From assembly GCF_904848625.1 (NCBI RefSeq), contig NZ_CAJHCP010000004.1:248001-312000 (forward strand): a stretch of 64,000 bases of DNA, in the 5' to 3' direction. This document shows, in pieces, positions 1 through 7,587 of the stretch; positions within the stretch are counted from its first letter, which is position 1, and each line of letters starts with the position of its first letter. The notes under the pieces are model-generated. The model was not told the DNA's origin. It saw nothing but the letters and a program-made list of their open reading frames with translations, and did not search any database. The position numbers and the translations under genes are program-made. Source of the stretch: Paraburkholderia metrosideri. GTDB lineage: Bacteria; Pseudomonadota; Gammaproteobacteria; Burkholderiales; Burkholderiaceae.

Positions 1-596
1 CCCGTTCCACCGGTTCCACCACCATCACCACCGTTTCCGCCGCTTCCGGCGCCACCGCTGCCAGTCCCGCCACTGCCTGTTCCACCGCTGCCAGCCCCGC
101 CACTGCCAGTCCCACCACTGCCAGCCCCACCGCTGCCAGTCCCACCACTTCCCGTCCCGCCACTGCCAGCCCCACCACTACCCGTCCCCGTCCCACCCTT
201 CCCGCTATTCCCCGTGCTTCCAGACCCAAGTCCCGTCGAGCCCGAGCCGGAACCCGAGCCGCCACTCCCCCCACTCGCACCGCTTCCGCCGTTATCTCCT
301 GAACCGCCTTGCGATCCGCTGAACGCACTCGTTCCCACCCCCGTCGCCGCAGCAATACCAATGTTGTTCGGCGCGAGAATTCCACCGTTGTCCAGTTTGC
401 AACCGAGCGTATCGAACGGCCCGCAATCAATCGACGATGCCTGTGCAACCATTAGTCTGGAAGAACCCGTCGACGGCACGGCAGGTTTCGCCGGGTTCGT
501 CTGAGCACCCGCAATCGCCGCGTAAAGACTCACAGCAACCGCTAACACAGCCCGCCGGGTTCCCAAAACCCGCGCGTCCCCGTTTTGCTTTTTCAT
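1..596 (-). CDS. Gly-rich repeat secreted protein (N-terminal part)
   Basis: The reading frame starts at an ATG at 594-596, preceded by AGGAG at the right distance, and stays open to the left edge, so only the first 198 residues are visible. Residues 1-31 look like a Sec signal peptide: a Lys/Arg-rich start, then a hydrophobic stretch ending near AIAGA. A short region follows with two Cys (DCGPFDTLGCKL), and from about residue 95 the chain becomes almost pure Gly/Ser/Thr/Ala. It settles into pentapeptides GSGGA or GSGGT. The protein is probably exported or on the surface. No enzymatic domain is visible and the function is unknown. The missing C terminus would be needed to classify it. Confidence 0.7.
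   Translation of the reverse strand, partial: MKKQNGDARVLGTRRAVLAVAVSLYAAIAGAQTNPAKPAVPSTGSSRLMVAQASSIDCGPFDTLGCKLDNGGILAPNNIGIAAATGVGTSAFSGSQGGSGDNGGSGASGGSGGSGSGSGSTGLGSGSTGNSGKGGTGTGSGGAGSGGTGSGGTGSGGAGSGGTGSGGAGSGGTGSGGTGSGGAGSGGNGGDGGGTGGT
30..182 (-). repeat. 15-bp tandem repeat encoding GSGG(A/T)
   Basis: Read on the minus strand, a 15-base unit (ggcagtggtgggact and close variants) recurs about ten times in frame inside the Gly-rich protein. The period is a multiple of three, so copy-number change would alter protein length without a frameshift. Most differences between units are synonymous or Ala/Thr swaps. Confidence 0.75.
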
Positions 597-1336
597 TTGA
601 TTCTCCTAACCATGCACCCAGAAAGACCGGCCCAGTTAACGAGTGAATCTCTGTTCACTGTTAAAAAACGAAATTCAAAGCCCAGTCGGTATTGCCGCGC
701 CTCACGCTAAATCAACGTAATGCGCGGCATCTCCCTCGCGTAAAATCCCGGCCCGATTTGGCGTGATCCGGGAGAAACGACTGGCTGCATCCGAATATCG
801 TTGGTAGAGCGATGCAGCGAGGCTTGATGGACGTTGAAGTTATTCGGAGCGCCCCCTCGCGACCGTGCGTTAGCCCACGCAATGCGTCGCCGAGGGTGGG
901 CTTCCACACAGTTGGACGAATCAGACTGTCAAGAATCGTTAATTACCGATCTCTTTAAACCGCTAGACATTTTTGTCTTTAAATATGGAATCCCAACTAT
1001 CTTCACGTTGAATAAGCGAGGCATTCCACAGAATCCGGCCGATTGCCAGTAGCGGAATCACTAACTCTTCAGCAGTACCTGGCCGATCGCGCAACCGCAA
1101 TAACGCTTTTAATCCGTCGAGATAAGTGTTTATCCGCACGCAAATCAACAACGGCCGAAGCGCAATGAGCGCAATCACACAGACAGGGTGTAGATGAACC
1201 ACGTCATCACCCGATCTCAAACTGACGGCGCACGTTCTCATTGCGTGCGTTACCCCACAGAGTGAACGCAATCCCAATTCAACCGACTTCAGGCGACAAT
1301 AGAGACATCGCAACTCCATCGAGAACAGGAAAACCG
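597..1336. other. Gene-poor interval, AT-richer
   Basis: This holds the leader of the Gly-rich protein gene (minus) and the upstream region of the short-chain dehydrogenase (plus). The base composition falls around 930-1010. The only possible gene seen is the weak small minus-strand frame at 963-1241, listed separately. No RNA gene or convincing promoter was recognised. Confidence 0.4.
963..1241 (-). CDS. Possible small hydrophobic protein (doubtful)
   Basis: A 92-codon frame starts at ATG 1241 and ends at TAG 963. It encodes two hydrophobic stretches separated by a basic amphipathic segment (RINTYLDGLKALLRLRD) and ends in a polar tail. It would be divergent from the short-chain dehydrogenase gene. 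Against it: there is no clear ribosome binding site, the GC bias at the third codon position is weak, and no family is recognised. It may be chance. Confidence 0.25.
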   Translation of the reverse strand: MRTCAVSLRSGDDVVHLHPVCVIALIALRPLLICVRINTYLDGLKALLRLRDRPGTAEELVIPLLAIGRILWNASLIQREDSWDSIFKDKNV

Positions 1337-2098
1337 ATGCTTCTATCAGAACAATGGGTACTGGTAACGGGCGGCGCCCGCGGGCTGGGCGCGGCAATTA
1401 CGCGGGCACTCCTGCGCGAAGGCGCAAGCGTGGTCGTGAATTATCACAAGAGCGAAACGCAGGCTCTCGCGTTGAAAGACGAATTCGGCGACCGGGTATT
1501 GCCGCTTCAAGCCGACATCACCGACACAGCCGCGGTCGCGCATCTGTTCGATGCAGCACGAGCGCAGACCGGTCAACCGGTGGTGTCGGTGGTGAATAAC
1601 GCGCTGGCCGACTTCCGCTTCGACGGCGACGCACGCCCGACCATCGACTCGATCCAATGGTCGCATTTCCAGCAGCAACTCGATGGCTCGCTCAAAGGCG
1701 CGCTCAACACGATCCAGGCGGCCGCGGCCGGCATGCGCGCGCGAGGGTTTGGCCGCATCGTCAACGTGGGCACCAATCTGTTTCAGAACCCGGTGGTCCC
1801 GTATCACGATTACACGGCGGCCAAAGCGGCGCTGTTGTCGCTGACCCGCACCGCCGCACACGATCTCGGTCCCGACGGCATCACGGTGAACATGGTGTCG
1901 GGTGGCCTGCTACGCACCACCGACGCCAGCGCGGCCACCCCCGAATTCGTGTTCGACCTGATCGCCAGTTCCACGCCGGTGCGGCGCGTCACGACGCCCG
2001 AGGAATTCGCCGACGCCGTGCTGTTCTTCCTGTCACCATGGTCGCGTGCAGTGACCGGGCAGAACCTGATCGTCGATGGCGGTCTGGTCAAAGGCTGA
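1337..2098 (+). CDS. SDR family oxidoreductase (FabG-like)
   Basis: A 253-residue classical short-chain dehydrogenase/reductase, predicted to be a cytosolic NAD(P)H-dependent enzyme. The Rossmann nucleotide motif TGGARGLG is near residue 13. NNALADF matches the NNAG-type beta4 motif, the active-site YTAAK supplies Tyr and Lys, and the C terminus (GQNLIVDGGLVKG) is typical of FabG-like members. Thirteen residues before the active-site Tyr, where Ser normally sits, the sequence reads NVGTN, so the catalytic Ser appears to be Thr. The start at 1337 has AGGA six bases upstream; the longer frame from 1241 lacks homology at its N terminus. The substrate is unknown. The nearest neighbours do not form an operon with it. 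Confidence 0.85.
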   Translation: MLLSEQWVLVTGGARGLGAAITRALLREGASVVVNYHKSETQALALKDEFGDRVLPLQADITDTAAVAHLFDAARAQTGQPVVSVVNNALADFRFDGDARPTIDSIQWSHFQQQLDGSLKGALNTIQAAAAGMRARGFGRIVNVGTNLFQNPVVPYHDYTAAKAALLSLTRTAAHDLGPDGITVNMVSGGLLRTTDASAATPEFVFDLIASSTPVRRVTTPEEFADAVLFFLSPWSRAVTGQNLIVDGGLVKG

Positions 2099-2510
2099 AA
2101 AGCCAGCAGAGTCAGCTGGCAAAGATAGCGAAAGCGGCATCTAAACCAGCAGCAAAACCGGCCCGCGCCTCCGCGCGGCGCCGCGCAAAGTGTCGCCGCG
2201 CAACCATCAGATTGCGCAGATCCAACACTTCGTCGCGCGATCTCTTTCCGAAGTATTTCCACCATCCGCAGCGCCGCGGCGCACCTTCGACGCCGATGCG
2301 CGCCGCAAACCCTTGCCACACGAGCGCTCGCGTGAAATCAAGCGCGGGCGCGGGTATACCTTTGTTTGACTTGGCGAGGCAGCCCCGTTTACTGGACGCA
2401 AATAAACCTCTCAATACGCTTTCAATCTCACTTCTGGCCGCTGGAATGAAACAGGCACCAGCGCGAAGCGAGCCGAAAGCGTCGTCCGTTTCTTCTCGAG
2501 GAGATGACCC
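2099..2510. other. Intergenic region upstream of flavoprotein oxidase
   Basis: About 410 bases. A long minus-strand frame here runs on into the oxidase gene and looks like a shadow. A TTGACT-like element lies near 2368, but no well-spaced -10 could be assigned. No other feature was recognised. Confidence 0.4.
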
Positions 2511-3905
2511 ATGGCTCAAATGTCCAGTAGCGCTGTCGACGAATTGAAATCGGCAGTTCGCGGTCCACTGTTGCTGCCCGGCGACCCGAATTTCGATGCG
2601 GCACGCAGCATCTGGAACGCGATGATCGACCGTCATCCGGCGATGATCCTGCGTTGCGCCGGCGCGGCCGACGTGCGCCGCGGCATCGCGTTCGCACGCG
2701 AGCACGATCTGCCGCTCGCGATTCGCGGCGGTGGTCACAACATCGGCGGCAGCGCGCTGTGCGACGACGGCCTCGTACTCGATCTATCGTCGATGAAATC
2801 CGTGCGCATCGAACCGGCCACGCGGCGCGCTTATGTCGAACCGGGCGCGACGCTGCACGATTTCGACCACGAAGCACAAGCATTCGGACTCGCCACCCCG
2901 CTCGGCATCAATTCGACGACGGGCGTCGCGGGCCTGACGCTCGGCGGCGGCTTCGGCTGGCTCAGCCGCAAATACGGCATGACGATAGACAACCTGATCT
3001 CGGCCAACGTCATCACCGCCGACGGCGAGTTGCTCCACGCGAGCGCCGATTCGCATGAAGACCTGTTCTGGGCGATTCGCGGCGGCGGCGGAAATTTCGG
3101 CGTGGTCACGCAATTCGAGTTCGGCTTGCATCCGGTGGGACCGCTCGTTTATGGCGGTCTCTACGTGCTGCCGATCGATCAGGCGAAGGACGCGCTCGTC
3201 AAATATCGCGCGTCGACTGCGGGCACACCGGAAGAACTCAGCGTATGGGCCGTGCTGAGGCTCGCGCCGCCGTTGCCGTTCCTGCCGCCCGAAGTGCATG
3301 GCAAACCGGTGATCGTGTTCGCGATGTGTTACAGCGGCCCGGTCGAAAATGGGCCGTCCGTGGTGGAACCGGTGCGCGGTTTCGGCACGCCGGTCGGCGA
3401 ACATCTCGGACCGATGCCGTATGCGATGTGGCAGCAGGCTTTCGATCCATTGCTCACGCCCGGCGCGCGTAATTACTGGAAATCGCACAATCTCGACCGC
3501 ATCGACGACGGCCTGATCGACGCACTGCTTCACTCGATCGGCGAGCTGCCGTCCGCGCAGTGCGAGATATTTTTCGGGCAAATCGGCGGACAAACAAAGC
3601 GCGTGGCAGCCAGCGCAACCGCCTACCCCAGCCGCGACACGCAGTACGCGATGAACGTACACGGCCGCTGGGACGATGCAAGCGACGACGAGCGCTGCAT
3701 CGCCTGGGCGCGCGCATTCTCCGACGCCGCTGCACCGTTTGCACTGGGCAGCGTGTACGTGAACTTCATGACACAGGAGGAAACCAGCCGGATCGCCGAA
3801 GCCTATGGGACGAACTACGAACGGCTCGTCGCTGTAAAAAGCCGCTACGACCCGCACAACCTTTTCCGTCATAACCAGAACATTCGTCCGGCTACGCAGT
3901 CATAG
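2511..3905 (+). CDS. FAD-binding oxidoreductase, berberine-bridge-like
   Basis: A 464-residue member of the PCMH-type FAD-linked oxidase family with a C-terminal BBE segment. The N-terminal FAD domain contains IRGGGHNIGG, in which His76 aligns with the histidine that binds FAD covalently. GVAGLTLGGGFGWLSRKYG follows. The position that is Cys in bicovalent members is not Cys here, so a single covalent link is expected. The C-terminal YERLVAVKSRYDPHNLFRHNQNI is the usual BBE ending. Such enzymes oxidise alcohols, sugars or alkaloid-like substrates with O2; the substrate here cannot be told. The ATG at 2511 follows a GAGGAGA ribosome site. There is no signal peptide. Confidence 0.88.
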   Translation: MAQMSSSAVDELKSAVRGPLLLPGDPNFDAARSIWNAMIDRHPAMILRCAGAADVRRGIAFAREHDLPLAIRGGGHNIGGSALCDDGLVLDLSSMKSVRIEPATRRAYVEPGATLHDFDHEAQAFGLATPLGINSTTGVAGLTLGGGFGWLSRKYGMTIDNLISANVITADGELLHASADSHEDLFWAIRGGGGNFGVVTQFEFGLHPVGPLVYGGLYVLPIDQAKDALVKYRASTAGTPEELSVWAVLRLAPPLPFLPPEVHGKPVIVFAMCYSGPVENGPSVVEPVRGFGTPVGEHLGPMPYAMWQQAFDPLLTPGARNYWKSHNLDRIDDGLIDALLHSIGELPSAQCEIFFGQIGGQTKRVAASATAYPSRDTQYAMNVHGRWDDASDDERCIAWARAFSDAAAPFALGSVYVNFMTQEETSRIAEAYGTNYERLVAVKSRYDPHNLFRHNQNIRPATQS

Positions 3906-3964
3906 CTGGCAGCAAAACCTGCGCTGAAAACCCCGCAGGCTCTTTGTGGGGACGGGTCTGGCTG

Positions 3965-3986
3965 CGCCGTCCCTGCGCGGACGGCG
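3965..3986. other. Hairpin after oxidase gene
   Basis: A perfect 8-bp stem, CGCCGTCC/GGACGGCG, with a 6-base loop. It lies about 60 bases past the stop codon. No T-tract follows, so it is only a possible terminator. Confidence 0.4.
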
Positions 3987-4187
3987 GGGTCGGGCACGCT
4001 AAATGCTGTTCAGCACTCAGGTGCGCAACCCAAAACACCCCCGGCGAGTGACTGGCAAACAGGCTCGCAGCCGCGAGAAGAAAGCAACGGAAACAGGTAA
4101 CAAGGCAGTTAAGGAGCTGGCAACAAAACCAGCCAACAAAGCGAAAAAAGCAACTTCTATAACGCAAAAGGAAAAGGAAAAACCATC

Positions 4188-4778
4188 ATGCGCAGACGAC
4201 AATTCATCATGACCGGCAGCGCTGCTTTGGCCTCCATGGGCTTCAGCCTCGCCGGTTGCACGACAACGTCGCCGTCTTCGAGCGCTTCGCCTTCGGCCAA
4301 TGCCGGGAAGCGCGACACGATCAACGCAGGGGTCGATTCGACACTCGCACGCCTGTATGAAAACGTCGGCGGTTCGCGCGAACTGGTGGCCAAGGCGCGC
4401 GGCGTGCTGGTGTTTCCGTCCGTGATCTCCGCAGGCTTCTGGGTCGGCGGACAATATGGCGAGGGTGCGCTGCGCGTGGGCGGCCGCACCACGGGTTTCT
4501 ACAGCACGGTGGCAGGCTCGTTCGGCTTGCAGATCGGCGCGCAATCGAAGGCGCTGGTTTTCCTGTTCATGACGCAGGAGGCACTCGACGGCTTCCTGAG
4601 CAGCCAGGGCTGGGCAGCCGGCGCGGACGCAACGGTCGCCGTGCTGAAGGTCGGCGCGAACGGTGCGGTCGACACCTCCACCGCCACCAGCCCCGTCGAA
4701 GCATTCGTGCTGACGAACGGCGGCCTGATGGCTGGCGTATCGCTGGAAGGCACGAAGGTATCGCGCCTCGTCATCTAA
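4188..4778 (+). CDS. SYLF (Ysc84-like) domain lipoprotein
   Basis: A 196-residue protein. An RRRQF start and hydrophobic helix lead to a lipobox LAGC with the acylated Cys at residue 24, then a Ser-rich linker. From about residue 50 the sequence matches the SYLF/Ysc84 lipid-binding domain: GVLVFPSVISAGFWVGGQYGEGALRV, then FYSTVAGSFGLQIGAQSKALVFLFMT and a Gly-rich end (LTNGGLMAGVSLEGTKVSRL). In bacteria these are small envelope lipoproteins thought to bind phosphoinositide-like or other lipids; the role is unknown. A purine-rich ribosome site (aaggaaaaggaaaa) precedes ATG 4188. It is probably monocistronic, with a terminator at 4804-4842. Confidence 0.85.
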   Translation: MRRRQFIMTGSAALASMGFSLAGCTTTSPSSSASPSANAGKRDTINAGVDSTLARLYENVGGSRELVAKARGVLVFPSVISAGFWVGGQYGEGALRVGGRTTGFYSTVAGSFGLQIGAQSKALVFLFMTQEALDGFLSSQGWAAGADATVAVLKVGANGAVDTSTATSPVEAFVLTNGGLMAGVSLEGTKVSRLVI

Positions 4779-4803
4779 CCGGCGCGTAAGCCGGGTCATA
4801 TGG

Positions 4804-4842
4804 AACGTCACGCGGCCGCTTCTGTGGCGGCGTGACGTTTTC
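4804..4842 (+). terminator. Rho-independent-like terminator after SYLF gene
   Basis: Inverted repeat AACGTCACGC (4804-4813) and GCGTGACGTT (4830-4839), with additional GCC/GGC pairing inside, followed by a short T run. It is 26 bases beyond the SYLF stop codon. Confidence 0.65.
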
Positions 4843-5082
4843 ACCCCGGCGCCACCGCGCGTTGCGTAACTCCTTTTTTCGCGTTGAATCGCGTCGGCTC
4901 GGCGCGTTGCCCCTGAGCGCCTCGCCGGTCACTCCGGTTACCTTCCTGTAAAATCCCCGTTTTTTGCAATTTGCCAGCGCGCCGCTGAATCGCAACGTCA
5001 ACCTTCGGTCGCTGGACACACCCGTGCGGACCCCGTGCGTCCCCCCGCACTCCGCTCGCCCACGCTCCCCACCTCGTCGAAG

Positions 5083-6570
5083 ATGAACACCGCTAGTCCC
5101 TCCCACGGTTGGCTTGCCCGGCTACCCGGTATCAAGAGCAATGTCCTCGCGGGACTGACCTCGTCGTTCGCGCTCGTGCCCGAATGCATTGCCTTCGCGC
5201 TGGTCGCCCATCTCAATCCGCTGATGGGCCTTTACGGCGCGTTCTTCATCTGCACGATCACCGCTTTATTCGGCGGACGCCCCGGCATGATTTCGGGTGC
5301 TGCCGGTTCAATGGCCGTGGTGATCGTCGCACTGGTGGTCCAGCACGGCGCGCAATATCTGCTCGCGACAGTGATACTCAGCGGCATCCTGATGGTGCTG
5401 TTCGGCGCGTTGCGTCTGGGCAAACTGATCCGCATGGTCCCGCATCCGGTGATGCTGGGTTTCGTCAACGGGCTCGCGATTGTGATCGCGACCGCGCAAC
5501 TCGCGCACTTCAAACAGAGCACGCCGCAAGGCGAACAATGGCTGCACGGCAGTGCTTTGCTGATGATGTGCGGCCTCGTCGCGTTGACGATGGCGATCGT
5601 CTACCTGCTGCCGCGCGTCACTCGCGCCGCGCCGCCTGCGCTGGTTGCAATCGTCGGCGTCGGTCTGTTCACGCAATTGCTGCATCTGCCCACGCGTACG
5701 CTCGGCGACATGGCGCACATCGCGGGCGGCTTGCCCGCGCTGAATCTGCCCGCTGTGCCGCTGAATCTCGACACGCTGCATATCGTGCTGCCCTACGCGG
5801 TGCTAATGGCGATCGTCGGTCTGCTCGAAACGCTGCTCACCTTCAACCTGACCGACGAGATCACCGAAACACGCGGTCAGCCGAATCGCGAATGTCTGGC
5901 GCTGGGCGCGGCCAATATCGCATCGGGTCTGTTCGGCGGGATGGGCGGATGCGCGATGATCGGCCAGACCATGATCAACCTGAACTCGGGCGGCCGTTCG
6001 CGGCTGTCGGGCATTGTCAGCGGCGTGATGATCTTGATGTACATCCTGTTCCTGTCGCCGCTGATCGAACGGATTCCGCTCGCCGCGCTGGTCGGCGTGA
6101 TGTTCGTGGTCGCGCAGCAGACTTTTGCGTGGGGTTCGCTGCGCGTGCTGGGCAAGGTGCCGCGCAACGACGCGCTGGTCATCGTGGCGGTGACCGTCAT
6201 CACCGTGTTTTCCGATCTGGCGATTGCCGTGATGTGCGGCATCGTGATCGCCGCATTGAATTTTGCATGGCAGCATGCCCGCGAAATTCACGCGCATGTA
6301 GAAGATCACTCCGGCGACAAAACCTACGTGCCGCGCGGAACGCTCTTTTTTGCGTCGACCACGCGTTTTCACGAACTGTTCGACCCGGCGCAGGACCCCG
6401 AACGCGTCACGGTCGATTGCAGTCATTTGCTGCTGGCGGATCATTCCGCGCTGGCGGCCTTGCAGGGGCTGGTTGAACGCTACCGTAAAGCCGGCAAGCA
6501 ACTGCGCATGAAAAATCTGTCGGAACGCAATCAGCGCCTGTTGCACCGCGCGGGAATCGGGCTCGCCTGA
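5083..6570 (+). CDS. SulP family anion transporter with STAS domain
   Basis: A 495-residue inner-membrane transporter. The N terminus (GWLARLPGIKSNVLAGLTSSFALVPECIAFALVA) and the conserved FGGMGGCAMIGQTMINLNSGGRSRLSG segment identify the SulP (SLC26) family. The first ~400 residues are mostly hydrophobic with many predicted membrane helices. The last ~90 form a STAS domain (TRFHELFDP...VTVDCSHLLLADHSALAAL). Substrates in the family are sulfate, bicarbonate or dicarboxylates; this one is not assignable. A GTG at 5035 would add 16 residues without homology. ATG 5083 is preferred, though neither start has a strong Shine-Dalgarno sequence. Confidence 0.9.
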   Translation: MNTASPSHGWLARLPGIKSNVLAGLTSSFALVPECIAFALVAHLNPLMGLYGAFFICTITALFGGRPGMISGAAGSMAVVIVALVVQHGAQYLLATVILSGILMVLFGALRLGKLIRMVPHPVMLGFVNGLAIVIATAQLAHFKQSTPQGEQWLHGSALLMMCGLVALTMAIVYLLPRVTRAAPPALVAIVGVGLFTQLLHLPTRTLGDMAHIAGGLPALNLPAVPLNLDTLHIVLPYAVLMAIVGLLETLLTFNLTDEITETRGQPNRECLALGAANIASGLFGGMGGCAMIGQTMINLNSGGRSRLSGIVSGVMILMYILFLSPLIERIPLAALVGVMFVVAQQTFAWGSLRVLGKVPRNDALVIVAVTVITVFSDLAIAVMCGIVIAALNFAWQHAREIHAHVEDHSGDKTYVPRGTLFFASTTRFHELFDPAQDPERVTVDCSHLLLADHSALAALQGLVERYRKAGKQLRMKNLSERNQRLLHRAGIGLA

Positions 6571-6585
6571 GGGCTGGCAAGCCGG

Positions 6586-6620
6586 CGTTTGCAAACCCGC
6601 TTCAAGAGAGTTTGCAAACG
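6586..6620. other. Dyad of two GTTTGCAAAC palindromes
   Basis: CGTTTGCAAAC (6586-6596) and GTTTGCAAACG (6610-6620) form an 11-bp stem with a 13-base loop just after the SulP stop. Each arm is itself a 10-bp palindrome. It could act as a transcription terminator or as a two-site operator. No T-tract is present. Confidence 0.55.
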
Positions 6621-6782
6621 GCCCGCCAGCGGTCGTTCAAACACGCTCGCCGACGTTCAGCCGGCATACAACTACTCTACACGCGTTGGGCAAACGCCGG
6701 CGCAGACGTAGAGAGCAGCACCCGATCACCATCGACGCACACCGCGTCTCACCGTTCATCCACCCGGACGGCGTGCCCGCCG

Positions 6783-7322
6783 TCACTGCGGCGGGAGAGT
6801 CAGAGAGGCGATTTCACAGCGCGGCCATTGCCGCAGGGCCTCTGGCGCCAGCAGCAGTTTGGCCGCCCGCACCCCAGCCCCCATCACGATCTGAGACCGC
6901 TCCATCACGGCGGCATCGACGAAAATGCGCCAGTCGGCAGGCAACCCGAACGCGGTAATGCCGCCGAATTCCATGCCGCTATGCTCCACTGCCGCTTCCT
7001 TTTTAGCGAACGACAGCCGCTGTGCGCCCAGCGCAGTCTTCACCGCGCCGTTGATATCGAGGCGCAACGACCCCAGCGAAACCAGCGCCGCATAATGTTC
7101 GGCGCCCTCTTTCTTATAGCGGACGACGATCGTGTTCGCGCAGTCTTCGAGGCCAAAGCCATAGCGCGCGCTGAATTCGGCGGTGTCCGACGCGTCGTCG
7201 GTGACGGAAAAGACCGTTACGCCAACGGGCGGCAATTGTTCGACGACGTGCGCGGGCAAATGCGCGCCTAGTTGATCCGCCGCGATGATGTCGAGCTGCT
7301 GTACGAGTTCGTGCGAGTGCAT
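6783..7322 (-). CDS. YbaK/ProX-type aminoacyl-tRNA deacylase domain protein
   Basis: A 179-residue cytosolic protein matching the YbaK/aminoacyl-tRNA-synthetase-associated domain. The conserved stretch is LSFAKKEAAVEHSGMEFGGITAFGLP, where the Lys pair and the G-x-x-x-GGITAFG region sit in the substrate pocket of this family. IFVDAAVMERSQIVMGAG follows. Relatives hydrolyse mischarged tRNAs such as Cys-tRNA-Pro or Ala-tRNA-Pro in trans. Which error this one corrects is not clear. It is a single gene, convergent with SulP. No convincing ribosome site is visible before ATG 7322. Confidence 0.82.
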   Translation of the reverse strand: MHSHELVQQLDIIAADQLGAHLPAHVVEQLPPVGVTVFSVTDDASDTAEFSARYGFGLEDCANTIVVRYKKEGAEHYAALVSLGSLRLDINGAVKTALGAQRLSFAKKEAAVEHSGMEFGGITAFGLPADWRIFVDAAVMERSQIVMGAGVRAAKLLLAPEALRQWPRCEIASLTLPPQ

Positions 7323-7456
7323 AGTGTGCCAGTTGAGAAGCGATATGAATGAGCAAGCTATCTAGCGATTCTTCCGCATTCTAGCGGGACACTTCCGATG
7401 CCGCGTGCCGGGAAGCAGGCAGCACGCGAACCAACTTGTATAGTGACAGGCACAAG

Positions 7457-7549
7457 GTTTGCGAAAGCTAAGGGCAGGCTGCGCCGGCGCGACTTGCCCG
7501 GCAAATCGCGCCGCTGGATCTGCCGGCTTGCAGGCAGCGGTTCGCAAAC
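7457..7549. other. Structured intergenic element (nested inverted repeats)
   Basis: GTTTGCGAA (7457-7465) pairs with TTCGCAAAC (7541-7549). Inside are the hairpin CGGCGCGA/TCGCGCCG (7485-7492 and 7506-7513) and alternative CTGCC/GGCAG pairings (7520-7524 with 7473-7477 or 7533-7537). This could fold as a branched RNA or be a REP-like palindromic unit. It ends 38 bases before the BrkB-family start codon. Confidence 0.5.
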
Positions 7550-7587
7550 AGTCAATTCGCGGCAGCATCACATCGAGAAACACGATC

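Noticed and set aside
30..182. Short tandem repeats suggestive of a CRISPR array
   Set aside because: The period is 15 bases with no unique spacers and the repeats are in frame within a protein gene.
2112..2738. 208-codon minus-strand frame extending into the flavoprotein oxidase
   Set aside because: It overlaps the start of a clear gene, lacks a ribosome site, and has no domain.
4003..4212. 69-codon Lys-rich frame before the SYLF gene
   Set aside because: It overlaps the SYLF gene's ribosome site and start in another frame; Lys/Ala content follows the purine-rich leader.
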